A DNA stretch of 64,000 nucleotides from Manis javanica (lineage: Eukaryota; Chordata; Mammalia; Pholidota; Manidae): the NCBI RefSeq assembly GCF_040802235.1, contig NC_133156.1, positions 25,935,343 to 25,999,342 on the forward strand, given 5' to 3'. Both the position numbers and the translations under genes were made by a program. Shown piece after piece: positions 11,013 through 23,559 of the stretch (the first letter of the stretch is position 1; each line of letters opens with the position of its first letter). Below the pieces are notes generated by a model that did no database searches, was not told the origin of the DNA, and worked only from the letters and a program-made list of their open reading frames with translations.

Positions 11013-11261
11013 TGAAAGGAAAGGAGCAATACACAGCAGCAATTCACTGGAGAAATCCGCTTTATTAGGGAAAGGTGCTGGGTTATATAGGAAGGGGCAT
11101 AGGGTGATTGTGGTGTTACTTCTACGGGGCTGGTGGCTATTGGCTAGGTGCTGGGATTGGGAGGGGGGCGAGAGTTGATTGGGCTTCAGGTGGCGCCGGT
11201 GGGAACCAAGGACCCCGAAGAGAAGCCGGAAGTTCGCCATCTTACTTGTGGGGGCCCTTCA
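11013..11261 (-). repeat. Solo LTR, class II-like
   Basis: A single 249-bp LTR with TG/CA ends. The flanking repeat CTAAT lies at 11008-11012 and 11262-11266 and can be read as 6 bp (ACTAAT) if the end is shifted by one base. On the minus strand it has TATATAA near 11083-11089 and AATAAA at 11061-11066. Its first 90 or so bases (minus strand) resemble the start of the betaretrovirus-like LTRs at 2461 and 7415 (GGGCCC, AGATGGCGAACTTCC, GGCGCCACC), so it belongs to a related family. No internal sequence remains, as expected after LTR-LTR recombination. Confidence 0.78.
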
Positions 11262-11415
11262 CTAATAATTTTATGTTATTTGTTGAAATGGTGTTGTTTT
11301 AGATATCTTGTATTTAATAAAGTGTTTTTACTTTTCCCTATTTTCATTTTTTAATGTAGCTACTGGAAATTTTTTAATCATGATGTGTCTCATATGTTTC
11401 TATTGGACAGTACTG

Positions 11416-11809
11416 ATCTTGCAATCTAGAAATATATGTTCACTTAAGTTCTACTTTCTGTGATACAGTAAAGCTTATTTATGGCTAACACAGCCACAGA
11501 CAACATTTGTCAACACTGGGCAAAAAAGGGGGGGAAAGAAATTTTGAAGGCCTAGAGAACAGGAAGGAATCATAATAAATTGGCCCTTAGAGGGAGGAAT
11601 CCACCTTAAATAAGAGTCACATTTATTAAGCTTTGCACCTGGGTATTGGGTGAAGAGAATTCACACAAAAACTGACAGTCATAAGGGATTGAAGAGTCAG
11701 ACGATGGAATTTAGTGCTGCCAGAGTGGCTAGAAAGTGAAAGGAAAACCTAGGAAAGGGACAAGCCCCTTAATCTGCATATGAATACCACTCAAATCATT
11801 GACTCACCT
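11416..11809. other. Unassigned non-coding sequence
   Basis: No gene, and no repeat I can name with confidence. Confidence 0.4.
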
Positions 11810-12841
11810 GGGAACCAGTGCTTGGGAAATACTGTGATTCACAGCATAAAACAGTAGCTATAAAACTGAAGGACCTCAGCAGAGATCTCAGGTTCTACAT
11901 ACCATGGGAGACATATTGGTACTTAAGTGGATGGCTTACTAGAATGAAAACAAACACTCTTCTGAAGAAAACAGAATCAGTGTCTGCATACTGTTGCCAT
12001 AAGAATATACAGAATGAAATAATAAAAGACTCATAAAGAAACAGGAAAATGTGATCCACAGTCAAGAGAAAAAGCAATCAGTACCTACTGAACCTGAAAT
12101 GTTCCAGATGCTGGAATTAGCAAAAAAGGACTTGAAAGGATCTGTTCTATCTAGGTTTCCTAAAGTAAAGGAAAGCATGTCATAATAAATAAAGACATAG
12201 GGAAACTAGACAGAAAAATGTAAACTAAATGAAAGGATAAAATTAAATTTCTAAAACTGTAAAGCAGAATTTCTGAAATGAAAATTACCTTGAAAAGGCT
12301 TAAGAGCAGATTAGAGACAGAAGAAAGGATGCATCATGGAAACTGAAGATAGATTATCTCCTGAAGATTATTATCTGAAGACAGAGCATCAATATAAATT
12401 ATCCAATACAAAGAACAGAGAGAATAAAGATTTAAAACAACAACAGGACCTTTGAGGCACATGGGATGATGTATAAAATATATGCAATGGCATCTATACC
12501 AATAAAATGCCTGAAAATATTGTGAATATCCCTAAAACCTGCTGGACTTTCTGCAAGTGTGGTGGGCACTGGTCCCAAAAAATGACAGTGCAAGAAGGGC
12601 AATGATTCCCTGTATACCCAGGGAAAGTGAAACTATGACAGGAAACAGAGTGGCTCTAGTGGTGCTGGGGGGCAGACTAAGTGAATTCTCTGGAAAAAAA
12701 CTAAAACCATAAAGATGATTATGCTGAGGCTTTAATGTGTTGAGCCCAGCTGCAGATCTAAGAGAATGCTGGCTAGTAAGAGACTCAAGCATTTTGAGCT
12801 GGAAGGAAAGAAGAGGAAAAAGGGCCAAATGACACCGTTCT

Positions 12842-13271
12842 TGTTAGACTGGAGGAAGGAAAAACAAGGACATGCAAACAGAACAGAGAGATACCATAGG
12901 GGGAGAACAGACCAGACCCCAAGGTCCATGCCTTATATGGAAAGGGGGCAGCTGTTCCTCAATTCCATCCTTCTGATGTGCCAACTAAGACCCGGATGTC
13001 AGCCTCCTCCCTCTTGGAAGGAAAAAAAGTTTCTAGTTGTCTATTATGTCACCTTTAGCCAATCATACCTCTCCACGCCCCCTAGGATAGCTTGCCCACT
13101 CCTCCCCCTCCTAACCCCTTATAAGCCCCCACCTCCCTGACTGGGTGTGACTTCCTCGGCCTGTAGTACCCAGACCACGGAACATCACCCGGGAGTGGCA
13201 TTCAAATAAACTACCTGGCCCCCTTTGTTGCCTCTCTTCGCCTGCTTATTTCGGCTAAAATTTATCTTACA
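12842..13271 (+). repeat. Solo LTR, 430 bp, with 5-bp target duplication
   Basis: It begins TGTTAGACTGG and ends CTTACA. GTTCT flanks both ends exactly (12837-12841 and 13272-13276). It carries a TTATAA box at 13119-13124 and AATAAA at 13205-13210, spaced as promoter and poly(A) signal of a plus-strand LTR. Composition shifts to C-rich in the 3' half, unlike the A-rich L1 around it. No internal retroviral sequence is present, so it is a solo LTR of an unidentified family, probably class I. Confidence 0.82.
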
Positions 13272-13323
13272 GTTCTAAGTGTAATATTTTACTATGGAAA
13301 CAATGAAATCTTCAGTTCACTGC

Positions 13324-13352
13324 CATATATATATATATATATATATATATTA
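13324..13352. repeat. (AT)n microsatellite
   Basis: An uninterrupted run of alternating T and A of about 26 bases, just downstream of the solo LTR. Confidence 0.9.
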
Positions 13353-15700
13353 CTTAGTCCATTTCATATGTGTATATATGAGAGAGAAAAGAAGAGAGTT
13401 CCAGAGTGGAGAAGCAATAAGATAAGATAGAAAAAAAATAAAAAAATGGGAGGAAAAAGAGAAAAAATGTTCTCCAAACTTGCAGATTTAAGAAGCTCAT
13501 CAAATCCCAATCAGGATAATTCCAAAGAAAACGATACCTGGGCATATGATAGCTCAACTTCTGAAAACCACATATAGGCAGGATATCCTGAAAAGAGTCA
13601 GAGAAGAAAAGATAAATTATATACACGGGACATTATAGTCCCCATCAATAAGAATCATGGCTGATGTCTATCAAAGGAGGCTAGAAGACAAGGGAACACT
13701 GTTTAAACTGTTGAAGAAAAAAATCTTACCCTGAGTCCTATGTCCAGTAAAAATCACCTTCAAAATGAGGGTAAAAAAAATATATTTTCAGATTAACAAG
13801 AACTGCAAGAATTTATTACCAACAGATCTGTACTTCAAGAAATAATGAAGCATGTTGTTCAAACTTAAGTAAAATGACAATAGACTAAAACCCAGTACTA
13901 CATAAACTAATACAAAACACCATAAATCATAAATTATAGGTAAATATTAAAGTCTGCATATTTTATCTTTATTTATTTAAAACATATATGACTCCTTAAA
14001 TGAAAAATGTTAACACTTTAACACTATACATACTGCTGCATCATCAGTGTGTATCATAATGCACATCATAGAGCTAATGTATATGTCAACATTCCCAAGG
14101 ATGAATGGGTAAATAGGACAATGATGTTGCAAGTTTCTAATATTATACGTGGTTTGGTAAAATATTAACTCTAAGTAGACTACGATATATTAAAAATGCA
14201 TATTGTAATCTCTAGGGTACCCACCAAAACTAAAGAAGTATAGCCAATAAGCTACTGTAAATGTGCTATTAAGAATATGTGACTAACCTAAAAAAAGTCA
14301 GGAAAGAAGGAATAGGGAAGCCATAAAGAAATAAACAAGCCAAACTAAACTAATAGAAAAAAACAGCAAAATTATAGACTTAAGTCTACCTTATCAATAA
14401 ACACATTAAGCAAAAATGGATTGAATACTCCAAATGAAAGTGAAAGATGACTGGACTGGATATAAAAAGCAAGAACTATATGCTGTCTATAAAATTTGAA
14501 TTAAAGATAAAGACAATCTGAAAGTAAAAGAATGAAAAATGATTTACGATGCAAATAACATAATAAAGCTGGAGAGACCACATTAATACCATAAAAAATA
14601 GAATTCAAAGCAAGGAGCACTACAAGAGATAAAGAAAGAGTACTTCATACTGATAAAACTGTTAGTTTTTTTTTTCAGGAAATCAACAATCATATATTTA
14701 TGTGCCTATTAGGCAAAAAACATCAAGCAAAATTTGAAGACCTAAAGGGAGAATTAGGTAGATCTTCAATACTCATTAGCAACTTTAACATTCCTCTCTG
14801 TGTAACTTACAGGACAACCAGACCAAAAAAATCACTAAGAACATAGAAAATCTGAGCATTATTAACCACTTGACCTAGATAACATTTACTGCTCACTACA
14901 CGCAGCAACTGCAGACTACACATTCTTTTCAAGTGCACATAAAATGTTCAAAAAATATAGACTATATGCTGAATCCATAAAAGAAAAAAATATCATTTTA
15001 AAAGATTGCTGTATTAGAGAATGTGTTCTCTGATTACAATGGAATTAAATTAAAAATCATAAAAGACATCTATAAAAGCTGTCTATATTTGGAAATCAAA
15101 CAGTACAAACAGAAATAATCCATGGGTCAAAGACGAAATTACAGGGAAACTAAAAAGCACTTCAACTGAGTGACAGTTTGAAATACACAAACCTAATTAC
15201 AATTTGTTGAATATTTCTAAAATAGTGGTTAGTAAGAAATGTATGACCTCATATGATTATTTGAGAAAGGGAGATAGGTTTATAATCAACAGTGTTTCTA
15301 TGCTAAGAAAGTAGGCAAATTCAATCCAATACAACTAAAGAAAGGAAATGCTACAGAAAAGAGCCAAAATAAATGAGATAAACAAATAGTAGAAAAATTA
15401 AAGATCACAGCCGTTTCCTTGAAAAAAATTAATAATGCTGATTAACTCATTAGAAGAATGATCATGAGAAAAAGAAAGTGCAATTACTAACATAAAGAAA
15501 GAAAGAGGAAACATCACTACAAACCCTATAGCTATTAGAAAGAAAAGTAGCAATACAGGGTTAAGTGAAAAAAAAAAATCAAAGTACAGAGAAACTTTGC
15601 GACCCTTGTGTAAGAAAGAGGGGGACATAAAGCTTACAGATATCTCATTTGCACAAAAGGACACATAGAAAGGATGAACCAGAAATGAAGGAGACTGCTT

Positions 15701-16411
15701 ATCTACGCTATAGGCGTGGGTGGAAGGGATGGAGGAACGGGATCTGGGTAGAAGGTGGCAGAGGTTGGAGCAGTGACAACTCTGAGTGTAATGTTTTTGT
15801 AGAGTCCTGACTTTTAGAACTGTATTTAGTTTTTTAAATATACATTTATATTTTTAATATAAATAAAATCAACAGGGAGTATGGGAAGAATAAAATGGCA
15901 TAGAAACAGAAATAAATGAACATAACTGTAATTCAATTACAATGAAGAAGAAAAATGAACATTCCAAGTACTTTTGAATATATTTCTTTCACTCTATACC
16001 CTCAGGCTAGAAACAAGAACAGCAAACAAATGATAAACTATGGCCAACAGATGTGTTTTTTAGTGTTAGCAATGCTGTTTCCTAAATTTAGCATTACTAA
16101 GCACTAATATTAGTTAGCAATTCTAAAATCACATATAATTTAGGATTGAAGAAGTAAGTAAACATATTTTAGAAAATAAGAGGCTTCTCAATGTCAGAGA
16201 GGAGAACTACAAATACAGAAAGGAATAAGGCCAGAGTGAACCCTTGGAATTAGAAGTATCAACATGGACTTGTAATTATAGGTATAGATGTGATTTGTCT
16301 GTGTATGTACATACTTACACATTTACATATAGTTCCTACCTCAGTCTAGTTGAGGGGCTTACAAGTGTTAATATCCAGTAGCAAAGAATATGTCATTCCA
16401 GAAAAAAGTCC
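15701..16411. other. AT-rich sequence, probably an old L1/HAL1 tail
   Basis: Includes a segment near 15790-15880 ('gacttttagaactgtatttag' then 'aataaaatcaaca') that resembles the 3' end of an old L1-related element. No gene seen. Confidence 0.4.
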
Positions 16412-16768
16412 TTTTTTTGAGGGTTTTTTAAATTAAGGTATTATTGATATACACTCTTATGAAGGTTTCACAAGAAAAAACAATGTAGTTACTACATTCA
16501 CCCATATTATCATGTCCCCTCCACACCCCATTGCAGTCACTGCCCAACAGTATAGTAAGATGCCACAGAGTAACTATTTACCTTCTCTGTGTTACACTTT
16601 GTTCCCCATGACCCCCCCCCACCATATGTGCCAATCATAAAACCCCTCAATCCCCTTCTCCCTCCCTCCCCACCCGCCAACCCTCCCTCCTCCTATGTGG
16701 TAACCCCTAGTCTCTTCTTGCAGTCTGTGAGTCCGTTGCTGTTTTGTTCCTTCAGTTTTGCTTCATTG

Positions 16769-19700
16769 TTATACTCCACAAATGAGGGAAATCATTCGGT
16801 ACTTGTCTTTCTCCACATGGCTTATTTCACTGAGCGTAATGTCCTCCAGCTCCGTCCATGTTGTTGCAAATGGTAGGATTTGTTTTCTTCTTATGGCTGA
16901 ATGGTATTCCATTGTGTATATGTACCACCTCTTCTTTATCCATTCATCTACTGATGGACACTTAGGTTGCTTCCATATCTTGGCTATTGTAAATAGTGCT
17001 GCAATAAACACAGGGGTGCATATGTCTTTTTGAAACCGAGAAATTATATTCTTTCAGTAAATGCCTAGGAGTGGAATTCCCAGGTCAAACAGTATTTCTA
17101 TTTTTAGCTTTTTGAGGAACCTCCATATTGCTTTCCACAATGGTTGAATTAGCTTACATTTCCACCAGGAGTGTAGGAGGATACCCCTTTCTCCACATCC
17201 TCACCAGCATTTGTTTTTTTCTGTACAATACAAGAAAAAAATATCCTAACTGATGTAAGGTGATATCTCACTGTGATTTTTATTTGAATTTCCCTGATAA
17301 TTAATGATGTGGAGCATCTTTTCATGTGCCTGTTGAAAAGGTACAAGAAATTTGCCTTATCTGAATAACGCATCTGAATTTCTTCTTTAGAGAATTGTCT
17401 GTTCCTATCTTCCACCCATTTTTTAAGAGGGTTATTTGCCTTTTGGGTGTTGAGACATCTGAGTTCTTTATGTATTTTGGATTATAACCCATGTTGGATA
17501 TGTCATTTACAAATATATTCTCTCATACTGTAGAATGCCTTTTTGTTCTGCTGATGGTGTCCTTTGCTGTACAGTAGTCCCATTTGTTCATTTTTGCTTT
17601 TGTTTCCCTTGCTAGAAGAGATACATTCAGAAAAAATTTGCTCATGTTTATATTCAGGAGGTTTTCCCCTATGCTTTCTTCTAAGAGTTTCATGGTTTCA
17701 TGACTTACATTCAGGTATTTGATACATTAAGAGTTTACTTTTGCATATGGGGATAGACAATAATCCAGTTTCATTATCTTGCATGTAGCTGTCCACTTTT
17801 GCCAACACCAGTTGTTGAAGAGGCTGTTATTTCCCCATTGTATGTCCATGGCTCCTTTATCATATATTAATTGACCATATATTCTTGGGTTTATATCTGG
17901 GATCTCTAGTCTGTTCCATTGGTCTATGCATCTTTTCTTGTGCCAGTACCAAATTGTCTTGATTACTGTGACTTTGTAGTAGAGCTTGAAGTCAGGGAGC
18001 ATAATCCCCCCAGCTTTGTTCTTCCTTCTCAGGATTGCTTTTTGGCTTTTTGGGGTATTTTGTGGTTCCATATGAATTTTAGAACTATTTTCTCTAGTTC
18101 ATTGAAGAATGCTGCTGGTATTTTGATAGAGATTGCACTGAATCTGTAGATTTCTTTAGGCAGGATGGTCATTTGGACAATATTAATTCTTCTTATCCAT
18201 GAGCATGGGATGTGTTTCCATTTATTGGTATCTTATTTAATTTCTCTCATGAGTGTCTTGTAATTTTAGAGTAATGTCTTTAACTTCCTTCATTAAGTTT
18301 ATTCCTAAGAATTTTATTCTTTTTGATGCAATTGTAAATGGAAATGTTTTCCTAATTTCTCTTTCTGCTAGTTCATCATTCATGTAAAGGAATTCAACAG
18401 ACTTCTCCATATTAATTTTCTATCCTGCAAGTCTGCTGAATTCAGATATTAGATCTAGTAGTTTTGGACTTGAATCTTTAGGGTGTTTTATGTACAATAT
18501 CATGTCATCTGCAAACAGTGACAGTTTAAGTTCTTCCTTGACACTCTGTATGCCTTTTATTTCTTTGTGTTGTCTGATTGCTGTGGCAAGGACCTCCAGA
18601 ACTATGTTGAATAAAAGTGGAGACAGTGGGCATCGTGTCTTGTTCCTGATCTTAAAGGAAAGGCTTTCAGCTTCTCACTGTTAAGTACGATGTTGGCTGT
18701 GGGCTTGTCATATATGGCCTTTATTATGCTGAGATACTTGCCCTCTATGCTCATTTTATTGAGAGTTTTTATCATTAATGGGTGTTGAATTTTGTCAAAT
18801 GCTTTTTCAGCATCTATGGAGATGATTGTGTGCTTTTTTGTCCTTTTTGTTGATGTGGTTGATGATGTTGATGGATTCTCGGTATCGTACATTTGTGCAT
18901 CCCTGGAACAAATCCTACTTGATCATGATGGATTATCTTTTTAGTGTATTTTTGAATTGTGTTTGCTAATATTTTGTTGAGTATTTTTGCATCTCTGTTC
19001 ATGAGGTATATTTGTCTGTAATTTTCTTTTTTTGTGGTGTCTTTGACTGGTTTTGGTATTAGGGTGATGCTGGCTTCATAGAATGAATTTGGAAGTATTC
19101 CCTCCTATTTTAATTTTTGGAAAACGTTAAGGAAAATGGGTATTAGGTCTTCACTAAATGTTTGATAAAATTCAGTGGTGAAGCCGTCTTGTCCAGGAGT
19201 TTTGTTCTTGGGTAGCTTTTTGATTACCAATTCAATTTGGTTGCTTGTAACAGGTCTGTTCTGATTTTCTGTTTCTTCCTGGGTCAGCCTTGAAAGGTTG
19301 TATTTTTCTAGAAATTTGTCCATTTCTTCTAGGTTATCCAGTTTGTTAGCATATAATTTTTCATAGTATTCTCTAATAATTCTTTGTAGTTCTGTGATGT
19401 CCATCGTGATTTTTCCTTTCTCATTTTTGATTCTGTTTATGTGTATAGACTCCTCTTTTCTTGATAAGTCTAGCTAGGGTGTTATTTATTTTGTTTATTT
19501 TCTCAAAGAACCAGCTCCTGCTCTCATTGATTCTTTCTATTGTTTTCTTCTTCTCGATTTTAATTATTTCCACTCTAATCTTTATTATGTCCCTCCTTCT
19601 ACTGACTTTGGGCCTCAGTTGTTCTTCTTTTTCCAGTTTCATTAGTTGTCAGTTTAGATTGTTCATATAGCATTGTTCTTCTTTCCTGAGGTAGGCCTGT

Positions 19701-20600
19701 ATTGCAATATACTTCTGTCTTGGCACAGCCTTTGCTGTGTCCCACAGATTTTGCAGTGTTGAGTTACTGTCAATGTCTCCATATATTGTTTGATCTCTGT
19801 TTTAATTTGGTCATTGATACATTGATTATTTAGGAGTATGTTGTTAAGCCTCCATGTATTTGTGGACTTTTTTGTTTGCTTTGCAGCATTTATTTCTAGT
19901 TTCATACCTTTATGGTCTGAGAAGTTGGTTGTTACAATCTCAATCTGTTTGAATTTACTGAGGATCTTTTTGTGGCCTAGTATATGATCTATTCTTGAAA
20001 ATGTTCCATGTGCCCTTGAGAAGAATGTATATCCTGCTGCTTCTGGGTGGAGTGTTCTGTAGATGTCTATTAGGTCCATTTGTTCTCATGTGTTGTTCAA
20101 TGTCTCTGTGTTCTTATTTTCTGTCTGGTTGATCTATCCTTTGGAGTGAGTGCAGTGTTGAAGTCTCCTAGAATGAAAGCATTGCATTCTATTTCCCCTT
20201 TTAATTCTGTTAGAATTTGTTTCACATATGTAGGTGCTCCTGTGTTGGGTGCATAGATATTTATAATGGTTATATCCTCTTGTTGGTTGACCCTTTTATC
20301 TTTATGTAATGTCCTTCTTTGTCTCTTGTGACTTCTTTGTTTTAAAGTCTATTTTGTCTGGTAAAAGTATTGCAATGCCTGCTTTTTTCTCCCTATTAGT
20401 TGCATGAAATATTTTTGTCCATCCCTCCATTTTTAGTGTGTATATGTCTTTGGGCTTGAAGTGGGTCTCTTGTAGACAGCATATAGTTGGGTCTTGTTTT
20501 TTATCCATTCAATGCCTCTATGTCTTTTGATTAGTGCATTCAGACCATTTACATTTAGGGTGATTATCTATAGATATGTACTTACTGCACCTTTAGATTT
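16769..20600 (-). pseudogene. L1 ORF2 relic (endonuclease and reverse transcriptase)
   Basis: ORF2 nicks target DNA and reverse-transcribes L1 RNA. Pieces in several frames show the endonuclease (CCLQETHFKPKD near 20440-20480; DHILGHKKILSKF near 19980), the reverse transcriptase (FADDM near 18500-18520; a KNKTPGQDGFTTEFYQ segment near 19150-19220) and the C-terminal region ending in SLICGV at 16769. Multiple stops and frameshifts break the gene. The start is also lost: the position of the expected Met reads GCAGTA near 20595. Confidence 0.85.
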
Positions 20601-20812
20601 GTGGTCACCAAAGGTTCAAGGGTAACTTCCTTACTATCATAGAGTCTAACTTAACTCACTTAGTATGCTATTACAAACACAATCTAAAGGTTCTTCTCCC
20701 CCCTTTTCTTCCTCCTCCATTCTTTATATATTAGGTATTATATTCTGTACTCTTTGTCTGTCCCTGTTTATTACCTCTGGTGACAGCTATATAACCTTAG
20801 GAACACTTCCAT

Positions 20813-21655
20813 TTATAGCAGTCCCTTCAAAATACACTGTAGAGACTGTTTGTGGGAGGTAAATTTTCTCAGCTTTTGCTTATCTTGAAATTGTTTAATC
20901 TGTCTTTCAAATTTAAGTGATAATCTTGCCAGATAGGGTATTCTTGGTTTGAGGCCCTTCTGCTTCATTGCATTAAATACATCATACCACTCCCTTCTGG
21001 CCTGTAAGGTTTCTGCTGAGAAGTCTGATGAAAGCCTGATGGGCTTTCCTATGCATGTGATCTTATTTCTCTCTGTGGATCCTTTTAATAGTCTGCCCTC
21101 ATCCTTGATCTTTGCCATTTTAATTATTACATGTCTTGGTGTTGTCTTCCCTGGGTCCCTTGTGTTGGGAGATCTGTGCACCTCCATGGCCTAAGTGACT
21201 ATCTCCTTCCCTAGACTGGGGACATTTTCAGCAATTACTTCCTCAAAGACACTGTATATCTCTTTTTCTCTCTCTTCTTATGGTACCCCCTATAACACGA
21301 ATATTGTTCTATTTGGATTGGCCACACAGTTCTCTCACTTCTCTTTCATTCCTAGAGATACTTTTTTTCTCTCTGTGCCTCAGCTTCTCTGTATTCCTCA
21401 TCCCTAATTTCTATTCCATTTATTGTCTCCTCCACCATATCTAATCTGCTTTTAAACCCTCCATTGTGTTCCTCAATGATTGGATCTCCATCCTAAATTT
21501 CTCCCTGAGTTCTTGAATCTTTTTCTGTACCTCCAGGAGCATGTTTCTGATTTTTATTTCAAAATCTTTTTCAGGTAGATTGATTAGTTCTGTCTCACTT
21601 GATCCTTTTTCTGGTGTTGTTGAGATTTTGCTTTGAACCAGGTTCTGTTTTCATT
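20813..21655 (-). pseudogene. L1 ORF1 relic (RNA-binding chaperone)
   Basis: ORF1p is the trimeric RNA-binding protein of L1. The C-terminal 124 codons (21187-20813) are open and contain the conserved PRHVIIKMAKIKD and the SADFSAETLQARREW-type region (here SSDFSAETLQARREW). The upstream half towards 21655 is coiled-coil-like but broken by stops and frameshifts. Confidence 0.8.
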
Positions 21656-22625
21656 TCATATTTGTATGTGGCACCCTCTTGTGCCCAGAACCTCTAGTCT
21701 CTGGAGCTTCTCAGCCTGTGGAATGATGTCAGGGGTCACAGGGGAGCAGTGCTGGTGCCTGGGGGGAAGAAAAGGCTGTTTCCTGCTTCCCGGGCTGCTA
21801 TGCCTGTCTCCACCCAGAACCAGTGGGCTGAATATACAGGTGTAAGCCTCTATGCTTTGCATTTATAGCTGCTGTATGCAGGGCTTCCCTCTGACTGGAG
21901 TGACAGCATGGCAGGGGCTGCCACTTTGTGAGAAAGGTGTGAGCTGGCCCAGAGGAAGGTGCAGCAGACTGCATATCATGGTGGGGGGCCTTAGAGCTGC
22001 ATTGCCAACCAGGGGGTGGAGCACCTGTAGCTCCTGAAAGTTCCCATCCTGCTGTGCAGAGTGAGCGTGGACAATTTTGTCTACTTGTCCTTTCTCCTGA
22101 GCAGTAAATTCTGTGTGATCCTTGCCCCTTTAGCAGCCCTCTCACTGTTAGGAAATCTTTCAGACTGCCTGCCTTTCTTTTTTCCTAGAGAAGCCAGATG
22201 TGGATACCTGCTTTCCACAAGTGGCTGGAATCTCAGTCTCTCCAGGCATTCCACCTGTCTTAGCTTTCCAACCCCACTAATCACCAGAGCACCATGCAAT
22301 GTAGGTTCATGCTCCCAGAGCAGATTTCCAGGGTTAGGTGTTCAGCAGTCCCAGGCCTCCACTCCCTACCTGGTCCATTTCTCTTCCTCTCTGCTGGTGA
22401 ATTGGGGTGGGGGAAGGACTTGGGTCCTGCCGGATCATGGCTTTGATACATTACCCCATTCTGTGAGGTATGTTCTTTTCTCCAGGTGTATGCAGTGTGG
22501 TGCAGCCTTTTTTCCTGTTGCTCTTTCAGGATTAGTTGTATTAATTATATTTTCATATTATATATGATTTTAGGAGGAGGTCTTTGTCTCACCTCTCACA
22601 CTGCCATCTTTAATTCCTGGCAACT

Positions 22626-23559
22626 CTCCTCCAGAACATAGTTCTTAAATCCCATTCTCAACTAGAGGACCCAGGGTTCCTTGGAGAAAAGTCTGGCTCC
22701 AAGGCTGGAGAAGAGAAAGTATAATATGAACCTGGAACCTACCAGAGGGAAGTAAGCACTCCAAGAAAAATTAGTTTAGGTCAAAGGACAGAGAAACTAG
22801 TTAAAACGGACTCCCTCTGGCCAAATATGAGAAAAATTGAACAAAACCAGTAAGTTATTGTAGGATTAATGGAATTAATACATAATTCAAGTAACATAGA
22901 AATCAATTGTATAAATACACATGGCTTGATTGTTTTTCCCACAACTCTTGATGTGTGATCAAAAACAGAATGATGAGAACCAAAGTAGTTCTCATGGCTT
23001 GTGGCCACCCTCACATGGTTTCGATATCCCTGAGAAGCATCACATCCTTGGGCTAGACTCAAGGCCAGATAATGATGTTTAAGTTCATTGTAAGTTCATT
23101 TGCACAAAAAGTGAGAAGTGCCTTCTCGGCATTACTCTTGCGCTGTTGAGTCCCCTGGCTGGCCCTTTCAGATCTTCAATGTCTCAGCGCGTCTCCTCCC
23201 TTATCTGCAGGATAGAAGCAAGGAGGGACCGACAAGTTATTGTCATAGATTTTATCCAGTAAATAAGAATCTGAGATCAAACACACACAATTAAGAAAAT
23301 TAATAGGGAAGACACAAAAGCTCTTGTTACAATACAATGCCACCTAAATGTAGAGGGAATGATGGGAGTAAAAATCTCTTAAAATGATGGACTTTGGAAT
23401 CACCACAATATTTATTGTTTCAGGCTAGATTCATCAGCTGATGTTCAAGTTAACAGGTGAATGTTTAATTAGAAACAGCATAGTTTTTAGTCTCAGAGTA
23501 TTAATACTTGTTAATTACAAAGTGGCAAGCAGTATATTTCTGGTGGAGAAAACTTGCAG
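22626..23559. other. Unassigned non-coding sequence
   Basis: No gene or confidently named repeat. Short open frames lack any domain signal. Confidence 0.45.

Larger units (their letters stand above)
8640..11415. mobile_element. Old MER-type DNA transposon fragment, split by two retroviral insertions
   Basis: Three pieces (about 8640-8897, 10952-11012 and 11262-11415) join into one diverged element when the two insertions are removed. The outer parts carry a near-palindromic theme: 'ggacattagccacatgctg' with 'ggcacttgacatgtggctt' on the left, and 'atgtagctactggaaattt' with 'tgtttctattggacagtact' on the right. These match the ends of a known short non-autonomous mammalian MER repeat that begins with 'tgtccaatagaaa'. 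The exact family name needs a library search. Confidence 0.6.
11810..15700 (+). mobile_element. Decayed L1M / HAL1-like element, interrupted by an LTR
   Basis: A-rich sequence whose fragments follow the order of an old L1: ORF1-like material around 12060-12450 and 13400-13900 (for example 'cagatctgtacttcaagaaataatgaagcatgttgttcaaact'), an inter-ORF segment near 14200, then ORF2 endonuclease-like material near 14400-15200 ('ggactggatataaaaagcaagaactatatgctg'). No frame is open for any length. A solo LTR at 12842-13271 interrupts it. The exact subfamily and both boundaries are uncertain. Confidence 0.6.
16412..22625 (-). mobile_element. Near full-length L1 retrotransposon (inactive)
   Basis: A 6.2-kb L1 on the minus strand. 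The T-run at 16412-16418 is its A-tail, a 3' UTR with a C-rich (G-rich on minus) block follows at about 16600-16700, ORF2 relics span 16769-20600, ORF1 relics span 20813-21655, and a roughly 970-bp 5' UTR ends near 22625 with an 'aagatggcagtgtgagagg' start. The layout and 3' UTR match the L1 at 36480-42525, so both belong to related lineages. I could not find a convincing target-site duplication. Confidence 0.88.

Noticed and set aside
16412..22625. Target-site duplication for the minus-strand L1
   Set aside because: Only a 6-base similarity (CCAGAA) was found near both ends, which is not convincing.
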